Source of the DNA: Methylobacterium longum
GTDB lineage: Bacteria > Pseudomonadota > Alphaproteobacteria > Rhizobiales > Beijerinckiaceae
Length of the DNA stretch: 54,347 nucleotides
Assembly (NCBI RefSeq): GCF_022179385.1
Contig: NZ_BPQS01000034.1
Span: 1 to 54,347 of the forward strand
Reading direction: 5' to 3'
This document shows, one piece after another, positions 1 to 9,832 of the stretch (within the stretch, counting starts at the first letter, position 1; the number at the start of each line of letters is the position of its first letter). The position numbers were made by a program, and so were the translations under genes. The notes below the pieces were generated by a model. That model made no database searches. It had not been told where the DNA came from and worked only from the letters and a program-made list of their open reading frames with translations.

Positions 1-168
1 GGCGTCGAAGGCGTAGCCGGCGTTGATACCGAAGTAGGCGCCGGTCCAGGTGAACACCGGGACGGGGGTGAACACCGGCGGCGGGGCGGCCCGGCGCGGC
101 AGGTCGGCGGCCGAGGCGGCAGCGGTCAGGGCCGTGAAGGCGGCGAGTGAAGTCAGCAGCTTGGTCAT
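1..168 (-). CDS. outer membrane beta-barrel (Omp31-like) protein, N-terminal part
   Basis: The reading frame runs off the left edge of the window, leaving only the first 56 residues. They show a typical Sec signal peptide (MTKLLTSLAAFTALTAAASA) followed by a mature start ADLPRR, a proline-rich linker and WTGAYFGINAGYAF. That WTGxYxGxNxGY pattern is the first strand of the Omp31/Omp25-type eight-stranded barrels common in Rhizobiales. The protein should sit in the outer membrane. The ATG is preceded by a weak GGACGG ribosome site. The family call rests on the first strand only. Confidence 0.8.
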   Translation of the reverse strand, partial: MTKLLTSLAAFTALTAAASAADLPRRAAPPPVFTPVPVFTWTGAYFGINAGYAFDA

Positions 169-585
169 CGGGGTCCGTCCAACGTTTCGATCTGACGATA
201 AAGCTACCGATCCCTGACGAAATTGGCTGTAGTTTTACGGACACACCAAGCCATATTGACCGGATCGACATAGTAAACCGTCGATTAACGTGCGTTCGAC
301 GACCGCAATACAGCGAGATTTACGTGGCCGGGCGCCACAACATCTCAGCGGCGCATTGGTTGCAAGCCGCCGCAGCGCTGCCCGCCCGGTGTTGCGGGCG
401 CGCCACAGGTGGGACCGGCCGGCCCGTCGCAGCGCGTGGCGCGCACCCGGCACGCCGGCGGACCCCGACCGCTCCCGAGGTATCCGGGATCCAGAGGCCC
501 AGGAACGACGGCCGATCCCCCGTGTTGCCGTCGACAGCCGCCAGGGCCGACACGGCCCGATCACGGCTCCATGAGGAGAGACCCT
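169..585. other. intergenic region, probably holding two divergent promoters
   Basis: No convincing gene is seen between the porin start and the small secreted protein. The first half (about 180-330) is clearly richer in A and T than the surroundings, as expected for promoter DNA of the minus-strand porin. The open frames here have arginine/proline/alanine-heavy translations typical of shadow frames in GC-rich DNA. Confidence 0.5.
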
Positions 586-882
586 TTGCTCAAGATCGCA
601 TCGCTGACGACCGGCCTGCTTGCCGCCGGACTGTTCCTGACGCCCCTGCCTGCCTCGGCCGCGCAGATCGGCGTGGGAGCGATCCCTGAGGCCACGACGA
701 CCGTCGAGACGGTGCAGTACGGCTATGGTGGCTACGGCCGTCCCCACTACGGACGCCGCTTCTACGGCGGTCGGGGCCTCGGCTACGGCAGACATTTCCA
801 CGGCGGCCCCCGCTTCGGCCGCGGCTACGGCTATGGTCGCGGCTACGGCCGAGGCTACGGCTATGGGCGTCGCGGGTTCTAG
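586..882 (+). CDS. small secreted Gly/Tyr-rich protein
   Basis: This 98-residue product has a signal peptide (LKIASLTTGLLAAGLFLTPLPASA then AQ) and a mature part dominated by Gly, Tyr, Arg and His in repeats such as GYGRGYGRGYGYGR. Similar small exported GY-rich proteins are frequent and uncharacterised in Methylobacterium and Bradyrhizobium. I place the start at TTG 586 because AGGAGAG lies 7 bases upstream; the alternative ATG at 571 contains that ribosome site inside its own first codons. The low-complexity tail suggests a structural or surface role, but no function can be assigned. Confidence 0.6.
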   Translation: MLKIASLTTGLLAAGLFLTPLPASAAQIGVGAIPEATTTVETVQYGYGGYGRPHYGRRFYGGRGLGYGRHFHGGPRFGRGYGYGRGYGRGYGYGRRGF

Positions 883-941
883 TGAACCGCGAGCCACGCT
901 GAGCTGGCGAGGCTGAGCCGCACCACGCTGAGCCGCACCAT

Positions 942-978
942 GGGAGGCCCGTTTCCATCGCCGGGAAGCGGGCCTCCC
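942..978. terminator. bidirectional terminator hairpin
   Basis: A perfect 10-bp stem (GGGAGGCCCG at 942-951 pairing with CGGGCCTCCC at 969-978) with a 17-base loop lies between two convergent genes ending at 882 and 1031. No U-run follows, which is usual in GC-rich alphaproteobacteria. The call rests on stem quality and position. Confidence 0.55.
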
Positions 979-1030
979 GCGTTTCGAGGCCCATCGCCGG
1001 CTGTTCCGCGGACGCTGCCGTGGCGCGCGG

Positions 1031-1474
1031 TCAGAACAGGGCCACCATCGCCACGCCCGCGACCATCAGCACGGCGCCGAGGATGCGCCACAGGCTCGCC
1101 GGATGCACCGCGAAGCCGACCCAGCCGTAATGGTCGAGCACGATCGAGAAGGCGACGCCCACCGTCACGATGATGCCCAGGAACGACGCCGCGCCGATCG
1201 CCGGCGAGGCGTAGAGCTGGGCGAGGATCAGCAGGACGCTGAAGAACCCGCCGAACCACGCCCACCAGGGCACCGTCGTCAGTTGTTGGCCCGTCGGAAT
1301 CTCGAGCTTGCCGAGGGCGAGGCCGCCGACCAGCAACGCGGCCGTGCTCACGAGCAGCGTGATCAGCCCCGCCGTGACGGGCAGGCCGAGCGACTTGGAC
1401 AGCGTCGCGTTCTGGCCGGGCTGGATCGCGTTGGCGATGCCGGCGAGGATGGTGAGACCGTAGAGGAACAGCAT
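1031..1474 (-). CDS. DMT-family transporter, YdcZ/DUF606 type
   Basis: The 147-residue hydrophobic protein shows five membrane segments separated by short polar turns, starting MLFLYGLTILAGIANAIQPG. The length and the early GxxNAxQPGxNA motif fit the YdcZ (DUF606) half-size branch of the drug/metabolite transporter superfamily. These proteins work as homo- or hetero-dimers in the inner membrane and their substrates are mostly unknown. No second half-transporter gene lies next to it, so a homodimer is likely. It converges on the small secreted protein and shares its terminator. Confidence 0.85.
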   Translation of the reverse strand: MLFLYGLTILAGIANAIQPGQNATLSKSLGLPVTAGLITLLVSTAALLVGGLALGKLEIPTGQQLTTVPWWAWFGGFFSVLLILAQLYASPAIGAASFLGIIVTVGVAFSIVLDHYGWVGFAVHPASLWRILGAVLMVAGVAMVALF

Positions 1475-1916
1475 GCTTGGCTAGCACCGGGACGTGCGGC
1501 CAAGGTCCGCGACGGTGCTGTACATCTTTGACGCGCCCCCGGTGATCGGGCCCGGGGATCCTCGCCCTCCGGCACGGCCGCACGGCAAGCTTCGCCCTGC
1601 GCGACATCCCCGCGATGCGGGGCGCGGTCGTGAGACACGCGCTCCCCGGGGCGGCGATCCGCAGCGCCGGATCGCCCGATGCGGGGCCGATGGGCCGCGT
1701 CTCGGGCCAGCGCATGACGGCGCGGGGCCACCCTGCCATCCCGCCCGGCCGTCGATCTCCGGCGAGGGGCGGGCAGGGGGCGGGCAAGAGGCGGGAGCCT
1801 GCCATGCGGCAACCCGCGCCGGGGTGACGCGGCGGATCAGCCCCGCCCTTCGGACACCGTCGGCGGCCGGGGTCGTCGACCGGCGCGGCCGTCGCTCCCC
1901 GGGCCGCGCCGGACCG
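1475..1916. other. stretch without a recognisable gene
   Basis: About 440 bases upstream of the DMT transporter contain only overlapping shadow frames with arginine/proline-rich, non-repeating translations. It presumably includes the transporter promoter. I see no RNA gene or repeat worth naming. Confidence 0.5.
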
Positions 1917-2045
1917 TCAGCGACCGCTGATAGCGTCCCCGTGCAGGGCGCGACGCGACGCCTCGAGGCCTCCCTCGCGGTGCCACAGCCACGCTGTTGC
2001 AGCCACCCACGGACCACCGATCAGGATGAAGGCGAGCAAGCCCAT
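1917..2045 (-). CDS. putative 42-residue single-pass membrane protein
   Basis: A short frame encodes a hydrophobic N-terminal helix (MGLLAFILIGGPWVAATAWL) followed by a charged tail ending SGR. An AAAGGGGTG sequence 4-12 bases before the ATG is a good Shine-Dalgarno match. The inside-to-outside layout resembles many unannotated small membrane proteins. No homologue is recognised. The ribosome site and single clean helix are the only support, so expression is not certain. Confidence 0.4.
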   Translation of the reverse strand: MGLLAFILIGGPWVAATAWLWHREGGLEASRRALHGDAISGR

Positions 2046-2247
2046 GGTTCACCCCTTTGCGCACAGCCACCACGGCCGCGGTGGCGATTCGAAGCCAGAT
2101 TACGCCCAGACCGACCGCCGTGGAACCGTTCTTCGCATCGGCCCCGTCTGCCGATCGCCCGCGCGCTCCCTGCCGCCGTATCCAGGGCGATCGCCCAGGC
2201 CGATCGCGCATAGGCCGGTCGCGCCCCGAAACCGTGGGGGCGGTCCC

Positions 2248-3279
2248 TCACCAAGCGGTCGGCTTCGGGTTGCGCTCGTCGAAGCCCTTCTGGTGCCAGT
2301 AGGGATAGATCGGGGTCTCCTGGCTCGCGGCGTCGAGGCGGCCGACCTGCTCGGCCGTCAGGGTCCAGCCCAGCGCCCCGAGGTTCTGCTCGAGCTGCGC
2401 CTCCGTGCGCGCGCCGACCACGATGTTGCACACGGTCGGCCGGGTCAGGAGCCAGTTGAGCGCCACCTGCGCCACCGTCTTGCCGGTCTCGGCCGCCACG
2501 GCGTCGAGCGCATCCACCACGCCGAACAGGTACGCGTCCGAGACCGGCGGCCCGCCCTCGGCGCCGCCGGCGGCGATGCGGCCGCTCTGATTGGGCTGGC
2601 CGCGGCGGATCTTGCCGGTGAGACGGCCCCATCCCAGCGGGCTCCACACCATCAGACCGACGCCCTGGTCGATCCCGAGCGGCATCAGCTCCCATTCGTA
2701 ATGCCGGCCGATCAGGGAATAGTAGCCCTGGTAGGCCACGTACCGGGCGAGCCCGTAGCGCTCCGAGGTGGCCAGGGCCTTCATGAGCTGCCAGCCCGAG
2801 AAGTTCGAGGCGCCGATATAGCCGATCTTGCCCGAGCGGGTGAGATCGTCGAGGGCGCGCAGCGTCTCGTCCACGGGGGTGAGCGCGTCGAAGCCGTGCA
2901 TGAAGTAGACGTCGATATGGTCGGTCCCGAGCCGCTTCAGGCTGGCCTCGCAGGCGCGGACGAGGTGGTGGCGCGACGAGCCGACCTGGTTCGGATCGGC
3001 GTCGAAGCGGAACGTCGCCTTGGTGGAGATCAGGGCCCGCTCGCGCCTGCCCTTGAGGGCCTGTCCCAGGATCTCCTCCGAGGCGCCGGCCGAGTAGATG
3101 TCGGCCGTGTCGAAGAAATTGACGCCGGAGGCGAGGCAGAGATCGACCATCCGGGTGGCCTCGGCGACGTCCGTCTGCCCCCAGCGCTCGAAGAACGGGT
3201 TCGTCCCGCCGAAGGTGCCGGTGCCGAAGCTGAGCACCGGCACGGTCAGGCCGGAGCGTCCGAACTGCCTGTATTCCAT
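2248..3279 (-). CDS. aldo/keto reductase
   Basis: The 343-residue product is a complete NADPH-dependent aldo/keto reductase of the YajO/Tas-like bacterial branch. The catalytic tetrad is visible: Asp and Tyr in FFDTADIYSAG, Lys in ISTKATF, and His in VYFMHGFD. The C-terminal NADP-binding segment is IVVGARTEAQLEQNL. It should reduce aldehydes or ketones in the cytosol; the substrate is not predictable. ATG 3279 is chosen because GGAGGAC ends four bases upstream; the overlapping ATG at 3282 is too close to that site. It appears to be transcribed alone, with a strong hairpin separating it from the hydrolase upstream. Confidence 0.9.
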   Translation of the reverse strand: MEYRQFGRSGLTVPVLSFGTGTFGGTNPFFERWGQTDVAEATRMVDLCLASGVNFFDTADIYSAGASEEILGQALKGRRERALISTKATFRFDADPNQVGSSRHHLVRACEASLKRLGTDHIDVYFMHGFDALTPVDETLRALDDLTRSGKIGYIGASNFSGWQLMKALATSERYGLARYVAYQGYYSLIGRHYEWELMPLGIDQGVGLMVWSPLGWGRLTGKIRRGQPNQSGRIAAGGAEGGPPVSDAYLFGVVDALDAVAAETGKTVAQVALNWLLTRPTVCNIVVGARTEAQLEQNLGALGWTLTAEQVGRLDAASQETPIYPYWHQKGFDERNPKPTAW

Positions 3280-3347
3280 CATGTCCTCCGTGCGACCGCG
3301 CCTCCGCGGGCGCGCCTCCCGGTCCAACGCGGCCGGCCGCTTCGGTT

Positions 3348-3385
3348 CTCCCCCGCGCACGGCAGGTCTGCCGTGCACGGGGGAG
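3348..3385. terminator. long GC hairpin between hydrolase and reductase genes
   Basis: The arms 3348-3365 and 3368-3385 pair over 18 positions with a single C/A mismatch and a two-base centre. It lies downstream of the minus-strand MetX-like gene and 69 bases before the reductase start, so it probably ends transcription of the former. No U-run is present. It could instead be a small intergenic repeat element. Confidence 0.45.
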
Positions 3386-3514
3386 GGGCGGGGCGTCGTG
3401 TCGGCCGTGAGGCCCGTTGATCGGCGCATGGCCGATCCGCCCGGCCGGGCGTGGCGACGGCGTCCGAGCCCCCGCGCCGCAAGCCTGTCCCGCGCGGCGA
3501 CGTTCAGGGAGCGA

Positions 3515-4558
3515 TCAGGGAGCGCGCGGGGGCAACTCGTCCGATGCGGCCAGGAAGGCCCGGACGGTGTCGCGCAGGAAGGCGGCGTCGGCCGGATTGC
3601 CCGAGGGATTGCCGGCGCGATGACCCCAGATGCTCGGGATCGGCAGCAGCCGGGCATCGCGCAGGTGGGGCAGCTCGGCCGCGTTGTCGGCGACGCGGAA
3701 GTAGAGGTCGGTCTCCCCCGGCATCAGCAGCAGCCGGGCCGTGATCGCCCCCAGCGCCCGCGCGAGGTCTCCGCCGAAGCGCGGGTCGCGGCTGATGTCG
3801 CCCGCATCCCAGGTGCAGAGCTGCGCGTAGAGGTCGGCGGCGGGCCGGAGGGCGAAGCGCTCCTCCCAGTCGGTGCGCAGGAAGGTGTCGAGGTCCGGCG
3901 CGCCGAGCGCGGTGCGGTGCAGGTCCGCCCGGTAGAAGTCCTGGCTGAGCGCCCAGCCCGCGTAGATCCGCCCGAAAGCCCGCAGGGCGGCCGCGGGCTC
4001 GGCCGCGAAGCGGCCCGCGCCGCGGTGCTCGGGGGCCGCCTCCAGCACCGCCATCAGGCCCTTCAGGAAGACGCGGTTGTGCGTGGCCGTGCGGGCGCTC
4101 CCGCAATTGATCACCGCCCGCGCGACCTGTTCGGGGAACAGGGCGGCCCAGTGATAGGCCTGCTGCGCGCCCATGGACCAGCCGTAGACCGCCTGGAGCC
4201 GCTCGATCCCCCAGGTCTCGACGAGCAGGCGGCGCTGGGCGCGGACGTTGTCCCAGGCGGTGACGAGCCCGGGCCAGCCCGGCGTGTTCGACGGGCTCGA
4301 CGACAGGCCGTTGCCGAACATGTCGGGGATCACGATGAACCAGCGGCCCGGATCCAGCACGGCGTCGGGCCCGATCAGCCATTCGAGGTCCGGGTGCCGG
4401 GCCGCGTAGCTCGTCGGGTAGAGCACGACGTTGTCGCGCGCAGGGGAGAGGGTGCCGTGCGTCTTCCACCGCAGGCGCGCGCCGGGCAGCACCGCCCCCG
4501 ACTGCAGGGGCAGGTCGCCGAGTTCGAAAGTGCCGGTCGCCGTCGGCCAGCCGGTCAC
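3515..4558 (-). CDS. MetX-like alpha/beta hydrolase
   Basis: The 347-residue protein has the fold and order of homoserine O-acetyltransferase relatives: LRWKTHGTL near the N-terminus, FGNGLSSSPSNTP, nucleophile Ser in YGWSMGAQQ, Asp in GETDLYF and His in SIWGHRAGNP. No signal peptide is present. True MetX proteins carry a different substrate loop, and many relatives are uncharacterised esterases or acyltransferases, so I do not call it methionine biosynthesis. A paralogue with a signal peptide lies at 15121-16242. The adjacent gene on the other strand is a molybdopterin oxidoreductase and no functional link is evident. Confidence 0.85.
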   Translation of the reverse strand: MTGWPTATGTFELGDLPLQSGAVLPGARLRWKTHGTLSPARDNVVLYPTSYAARHPDLEWLIGPDAVLDPGRWFIVIPDMFGNGLSSSPSNTPGWPGLVTAWDNVRAQRRLLVETWGIERLQAVYGWSMGAQQAYHWAALFPEQVARAVINCGSARTATHNRVFLKGLMAVLEAAPEHRGAGRFAAEPAAALRAFGRIYAGWALSQDFYRADLHRTALGAPDLDTFLRTDWEERFALRPAADLYAQLCTWDAGDISRDPRFGGDLARALGAITARLLLMPGETDLYFRVADNAAELPHLRDARLLPIPSIWGHRAGNPSGNPADAAFLRDTVRAFLAASDELPPRAP

Positions 4559-4845
4559 GGGCGGAGCGTCCGGTCGAAGCCGGCGGGCCAGCGGGCTGGG
4601 CCGCGCAGGCGGGTGTTCAGGCGGGCGTTCAGGCTGCCGCGCTGCGCGCGCTTCGCCCCGCGGGGGTCCGGCGGGCGGCGGAACGGGACCGACGGGGGGA
4701 GGTGGCGGACGGGCATGGCCCCATGAGCGGCCGCATCGGGCCGTCGGTCAAGGTCGTGCGGGTCTCGTCTCACGAATCGTCGGAAGCGCCTCGAAAAACG
4801 CATGGTCTTTGCATCATCCCTGGCGGTGCCACGGGAGTTCGTCGC

Positions 4846-6882
4846 TTGGTCCGGACCGTCTGCCCGCACGATTGCCCCTCCGCCTGCAGCCTCGACGTGC
4901 AGGTGGCGGACGGCCGCGTCGTCTCGGTCCGGGGCGGTGACAATCCCTACACGGCGGGGGTGATCTGCGCGAAGGTCAGCCGCTACGGCGAGCGCGTCCA
5001 CCATCCCGACCGGATCCTCCACCCGCTGGAGCGCGTCGGCGCGAAGGGCGGCGGGCAGTGGCGGCGGATCACCTGGGACGCGGCGCTGGACCGGGTGGCT
5101 GCGGCCTTCACGGAGGCCGCGGAGCGCTGGGGACCGGAGGCGGTCTGGCCGTACAATTCGGGCGGCACCATGGGCCTCGTCCAGCGCGACGGCATCCACC
5201 GCCTGACGCACGTGATGGGCTACTCGCGGCGCAAGCGCACCATCTGCACGGCGATCGCCATCGCGGGCTGGAGCGCCGGAACCGGCCGGATCGCCGGGCC
5301 CGATCCCCGCGAGATGGCGCAGTCCGACCTGATCGTGGTCTGGGGCGGCAACCCGGTGAGCACCCAGGTCAACGCGATGGGCCACATCAGCCGCGCCCGC
5401 AAGATGCGGGGCGCCAAGCTGGTGGTGATCGACCCCTACCGCACCGGCACCGCGGCGGCCGCGGACCTTCACCTCGCGCCCCGGCCCGGCACCGACGGGG
5501 CGCTGGCCTGCGCGATCCTCCACGTCCTGTTCCGCGACGGCTACGCGGACCGGGCCTACCTCGCCGCCCATGCCGAGGACACGGCGGCCCTGGAGGCCCA
5601 TCTCGCGTCGCGCACCCCCGAATGGGCGGCGGCGATCACCGGGCTCGAACCCGCGGCGATCGAGGCCTTCGCGGCCCTCTACGGCGCGACGCCGCGCAGC
5701 TACATCCGCTGCGGCTTCGGCTTCACCCGGACCCGCAACGGCGCCGTGAACCTCCACGCGGTGACCTGCCTGCCGACCGTCACCGGCGCCTGGCAGCACG
5801 CGGGCGGCGGCGCCCTCTGGCAGCAGGCCGCGATCTTCAACTGGGACAAGACCCTGACGGAGGGCCTCGACGTCAAGGCGCCCGGCGTGCGCGAGCTCGA
5901 CATGAGCCGGATCGGCGCCGTGCTGGACGACGATCCCGACGCCCTGCAGGGCGGCCCGCCGGTGCGCGCCATGCTGATCCAGTCGGCCAATCCGGCCGTC
6001 TCGGCCCCCGACAGCGTCCGGGTGCGCGCGGGGCTGGCGCGGCCGGACGTGTTCGTGGCCGTGCACGAGCAGTTCATGACCGAGACCGCCGCGCTCGCCG
6101 ACCTCGTGCTGCCGGCCACGACGTTCCTGGAGCACGACGACATCTACGGGGCCGGCGGCCACAGCCACATCCAGGCGGGACCGAAGCTCCTGGAGCCGCC
6201 GGGGGAATGCCGCTCGAACCACGCGCTGCTCGGTGCGCTCGCCGACCGCCTCGGCGCGGATCATGCCGGTTTCCGCCTGAACGCCCGGGACCTCGCCGAC
6301 GCCACCCTCGCCCGGTCCGGCTGGGGCGGCCTCGACGGGCTGGAGGCGGCGGGCTGGATCGACGCGCAGCCGGATTTCGCCGAGAGCCATTTCCTGACGG
6401 GGTTCGGCCATCCGGGCGGACGCTTCCGCTTCGCCCCCGACTGGGCTTCGCTGGGGCCCCGCTCGGCCGGCATGCCGGCCCTGCCCGACCACTGGCCCGT
6501 GGCCGAGCCCGGCGACGCGGAGCACCCGTTCCGTCTCATCGCACCGCCGGCCCGGCAGTTTCTCAACACCACCTTCACCAACGTCCCGGAATCCATCCGC
6601 CGCGAGGGGCGGCCGACCTGCCTGATCCATCCGGAGGACGGGGCCCGCCTGGGGATCGCCACGGGCTGCGCCGTCGAGATCGGAAATGTGCGCGGCCGGG
6701 TGCGGCTGCACGCCCGCCTCGCTGAGGGCCAGCAGCCCGGCGTCGTGGTGGTCGAGAGCCTGTGGCCGAGCGCGGCCTTCGCCAGCGGCGGCGGGATCAA
6801 CACGCTGATCGGCGCGCAACCGGCGGCGCCCAACGACGGCGCCACCTTCCACGACACCGCGGTCTGGGTGCGCGCCGCCTAG
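4846..6882 (+). CDS. molybdopterin-dependent oxidoreductase, DMSO-reductase superfamily
   Basis: The protein starts VRTVCPHDCPSAC, giving four cysteines (6, 10, 14, 41) that bind a [4Fe-4S] cluster, then the molybdopterin domains (WGGNPVSTQVN, LIQSANPAVSAPD, ADLVLPATTFLEHDD) and a C-terminal molydopterin-binding barrel (FLNTTFTNVPES). At about 680 residues it matches the stand-alone cytosolic type related to formate dehydrogenase alpha and thiosulfate/polysulfide reductases. I favour TTG 4846, with GGGAG eight bases upstream and conserved sequence starting immediately. In-frame ATGs at 4702 and 4723 would add a leader with no homology. No electron-transfer subunit or chaperone gene is adjacent, so substrate and partner are unknown. 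Confidence 0.85.
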   Translation: MVRTVCPHDCPSACSLDVQVADGRVVSVRGGDNPYTAGVICAKVSRYGERVHHPDRILHPLERVGAKGGGQWRRITWDAALDRVAAAFTEAAERWGPEAVWPYNSGGTMGLVQRDGIHRLTHVMGYSRRKRTICTAIAIAGWSAGTGRIAGPDPREMAQSDLIVVWGGNPVSTQVNAMGHISRARKMRGAKLVVIDPYRTGTAAAADLHLAPRPGTDGALACAILHVLFRDGYADRAYLAAHAEDTAALEAHLASRTPEWAAAITGLEPAAIEAFAALYGATPRSYIRCGFGFTRTRNGAVNLHAVTCLPTVTGAWQHAGGGALWQQAAIFNWDKTLTEGLDVKAPGVRELDMSRIGAVLDDDPDALQGGPPVRAMLIQSANPAVSAPDSVRVRAGLARPDVFVAVHEQFMTETAALADLVLPATTFLEHDDIYGAGGHSHIQAGPKLLEPPGECRSNHALLGALADRLGADHAGFRLNARDLADATLARSGWGGLDGLEAAGWIDAQPDFAESHFLTGFGHPGGRFRFAPDWASLGPRSAGMPALPDHWPVAEPGDAEHPFRLIAPPARQFLNTTFTNVPESIRREGRPTCLIHPEDGARLGIATGCAVEIGNVRGRVRLHARLAEGQQPGVVVVESLWPSAAFASGGGINTLIGAQPAAPNDGATFHDTAVWVRAA

Positions 6883-7193
6883 GGCCGCACCCGATCGCGT
6901 GGCCATCGGGCACGGCGCCGGGTCTAGTTGCGACGCGCGCGCCGAGGGCCGCGATGACCGGATCGACGGGCATCGGCACCGCGCGATCTGCACCGAGGCG
7001 TTCGACACCGTAGCCAAGTGCGGGCTTCCCGTGCTTCAGGCGGGTCCGGTCGCCGGATCGCGGAGGGCGGCGTCCCGGGGCCGCGGCCGCCGGATCGCGC
7101 GCGCCGTCACGGATCGGCCGGTCCGGCCGGTGACGGGCGGCCTGCCGATCCGGGAATGGGCCGATCCGGGAATGGGCCGCTCGGGGGATGAGA
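6883..7193. other. intergenic region with a tandem 16-bp repeat
   Basis: No gene is seen between the molybdoenzyme and the MFS transporter. The 16-base unit CCGATCCGGGAATGGG occurs twice head to tail at 7145-7160 and 7161-7176, ending seven bases before the transporter's ribosome site. It may be a regulatory repeat or a simple duplication. Confidence 0.5.
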
Positions 7194-8516
<1,323 letters not shown>

Positions 8517-8601
8517 CGCCCGTGCTTCGAGCTGACCGGGTGGCGCTCGCGTCGTGCGGGCGCCACCCTCGCGGTTCCGATCGGACGCCGCCTGGAGAAT
8601 C

Positions 8602-9609
8602 GTGTTGCGCCACACCCTGACCGCCGAGGCCGCGGACCGCTTCGCCGCCGTCACGCTCGGGCATGTCACCCGGGAATATCCGAACAAGCCGGACCACGTG
8701 CTGGCGGGACCGGAGGAGGCCCGCACGCCGTCCGCGCTGCACCCGATCTTCCACGGCAGCTACGATTGGCACTCCTGCGTGCACGGCTACTGGCTCCTGG
8801 CGCGCGTGCTCCGGCGCTTTCCGGAGGGCGCCCAGGCGGTGGCGATCCGCGCCCTGTTCGATCGTCAGCTGACGCCCGCGAAGGTCGCCGGCGAATGCGC
8901 CTACCTCGCCGCGCCGGGCGCGCGGGGGTTCGAGCGCCCCTACGGCTGGGCGTGGCTTCTCAAGCTCGCCGACGCGCTCGCGCATCTGCCGGAGACGCGA
9001 TGGTCCGGCGCGCTCGAGCCCCTCGCGGGCCTGTTCGCCCAGCGCTTCCGGGACTTCCTCCCCGTCGCGCGCTATCCGGTGCGGGTCGGCACCCACTTCA
9101 ACACCGCCTTCGGCCTGCGGATGGCCTTCGACTATGCCGAGGGCACGGGCGACGCGGCTCTGGCCCGGCTCCTCATCGACGCGGCGGACGCTTGGTACGA
9201 CGCGGATGTCGATTGCCCGGCCTGGGGCGAGCCGAGCGGCGACGACTTCCACTCGCCCGCCCTGATCGAGGCGGAGTGCATGCGCCGCCTCCTCCCGCCG
9301 GCGCGCTTCCGGCCCTGGTTCGATCGCTTCCTGCCGCGCCTCGCCGATCGCCAGCCCGCGACCCTGTTCGCGCCGGCCGTCGTGACGGACCGCAGCGACG
9401 GCAAGATCGCCCATCTCGACGGTCTGAACCTGAGCCGGGCGTGGTGCCTGCGGGCCCTGGCCGGGGGCCTGCCGCCGGACGATCCCCGCCGACCGACGAT
9501 GCTGGACGCGGCCGAACGCCATCTGGATGCGAGCCTCCCGCACCTGGCGGTGCACTACATGGGGGCGCATTGGCTGGCCAGTTTCGCGGTGCTCGCCCTG
9601 GAGGCGTAG
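8602..9609 (+). CDS. DUF2891 family protein
   Basis: This 335-residue protein matches the DUF2891 pattern: YPNKPDHV, then ALHPIFHGSYDWHSCVHGYW, and late conserved DGLNLSRAW and HYMGAHWLASF. Family members have no established biochemical role. Repeated aromatic and histidine residues in an all-helical layout resemble alpha/alpha-barrel sugar-processing folds, but that is speculation. GTG 8602 or TTG 8605 are the likely starts because GGAG lies at 8594-8597; the frame is open further upstream with no sensible sequence. No signal peptide is seen. Confidence 0.8.
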   Translation: MLRHTLTAEAADRFAAVTLGHVTREYPNKPDHVLAGPEEARTPSALHPIFHGSYDWHSCVHGYWLLARVLRRFPEGAQAVAIRALFDRQLTPAKVAGECAYLAAPGARGFERPYGWAWLLKLADALAHLPETRWSGALEPLAGLFAQRFRDFLPVARYPVRVGTHFNTAFGLRMAFDYAEGTGDAALARLLIDAADAWYDADVDCPAWGEPSGDDFHSPALIEAECMRRLLPPARFRPWFDRFLPRLADRQPATLFAPAVVTDRSDGKIAHLDGLNLSRAWCLRALAGGLPPDDPRRPTMLDAAERHLDASLPHLAVHYMGAHWLASFAVLALEA

Positions 9610-9832
9610 TCCCCGGACGTCCCGAGCGGCTGCCGCGCGCGCCCGGTCGGCGCCCGCGCCGATCGAGGGATGCGGAGACCGTCCCCGAGGGCCCTTCCCG
9701 TTCCCGGCGGGGCCTTTCCCGCTCCCGGCGGAGGGCGACACCGCCGACGCCTCTGCCGACGCCCCTTCGGCACGAGCCGGCGCGTCCACGACCCTGGCAC
9801 CGGTTGCATGTCCGGCGGACTTGGAACAAAAT

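Noticed and set aside
409..570. Longer start for the Gly/Tyr-rich protein at 409
   Set aside because: It would bury the signal peptide 59 residues inside the chain and ignores the ribosome site at 573-579.
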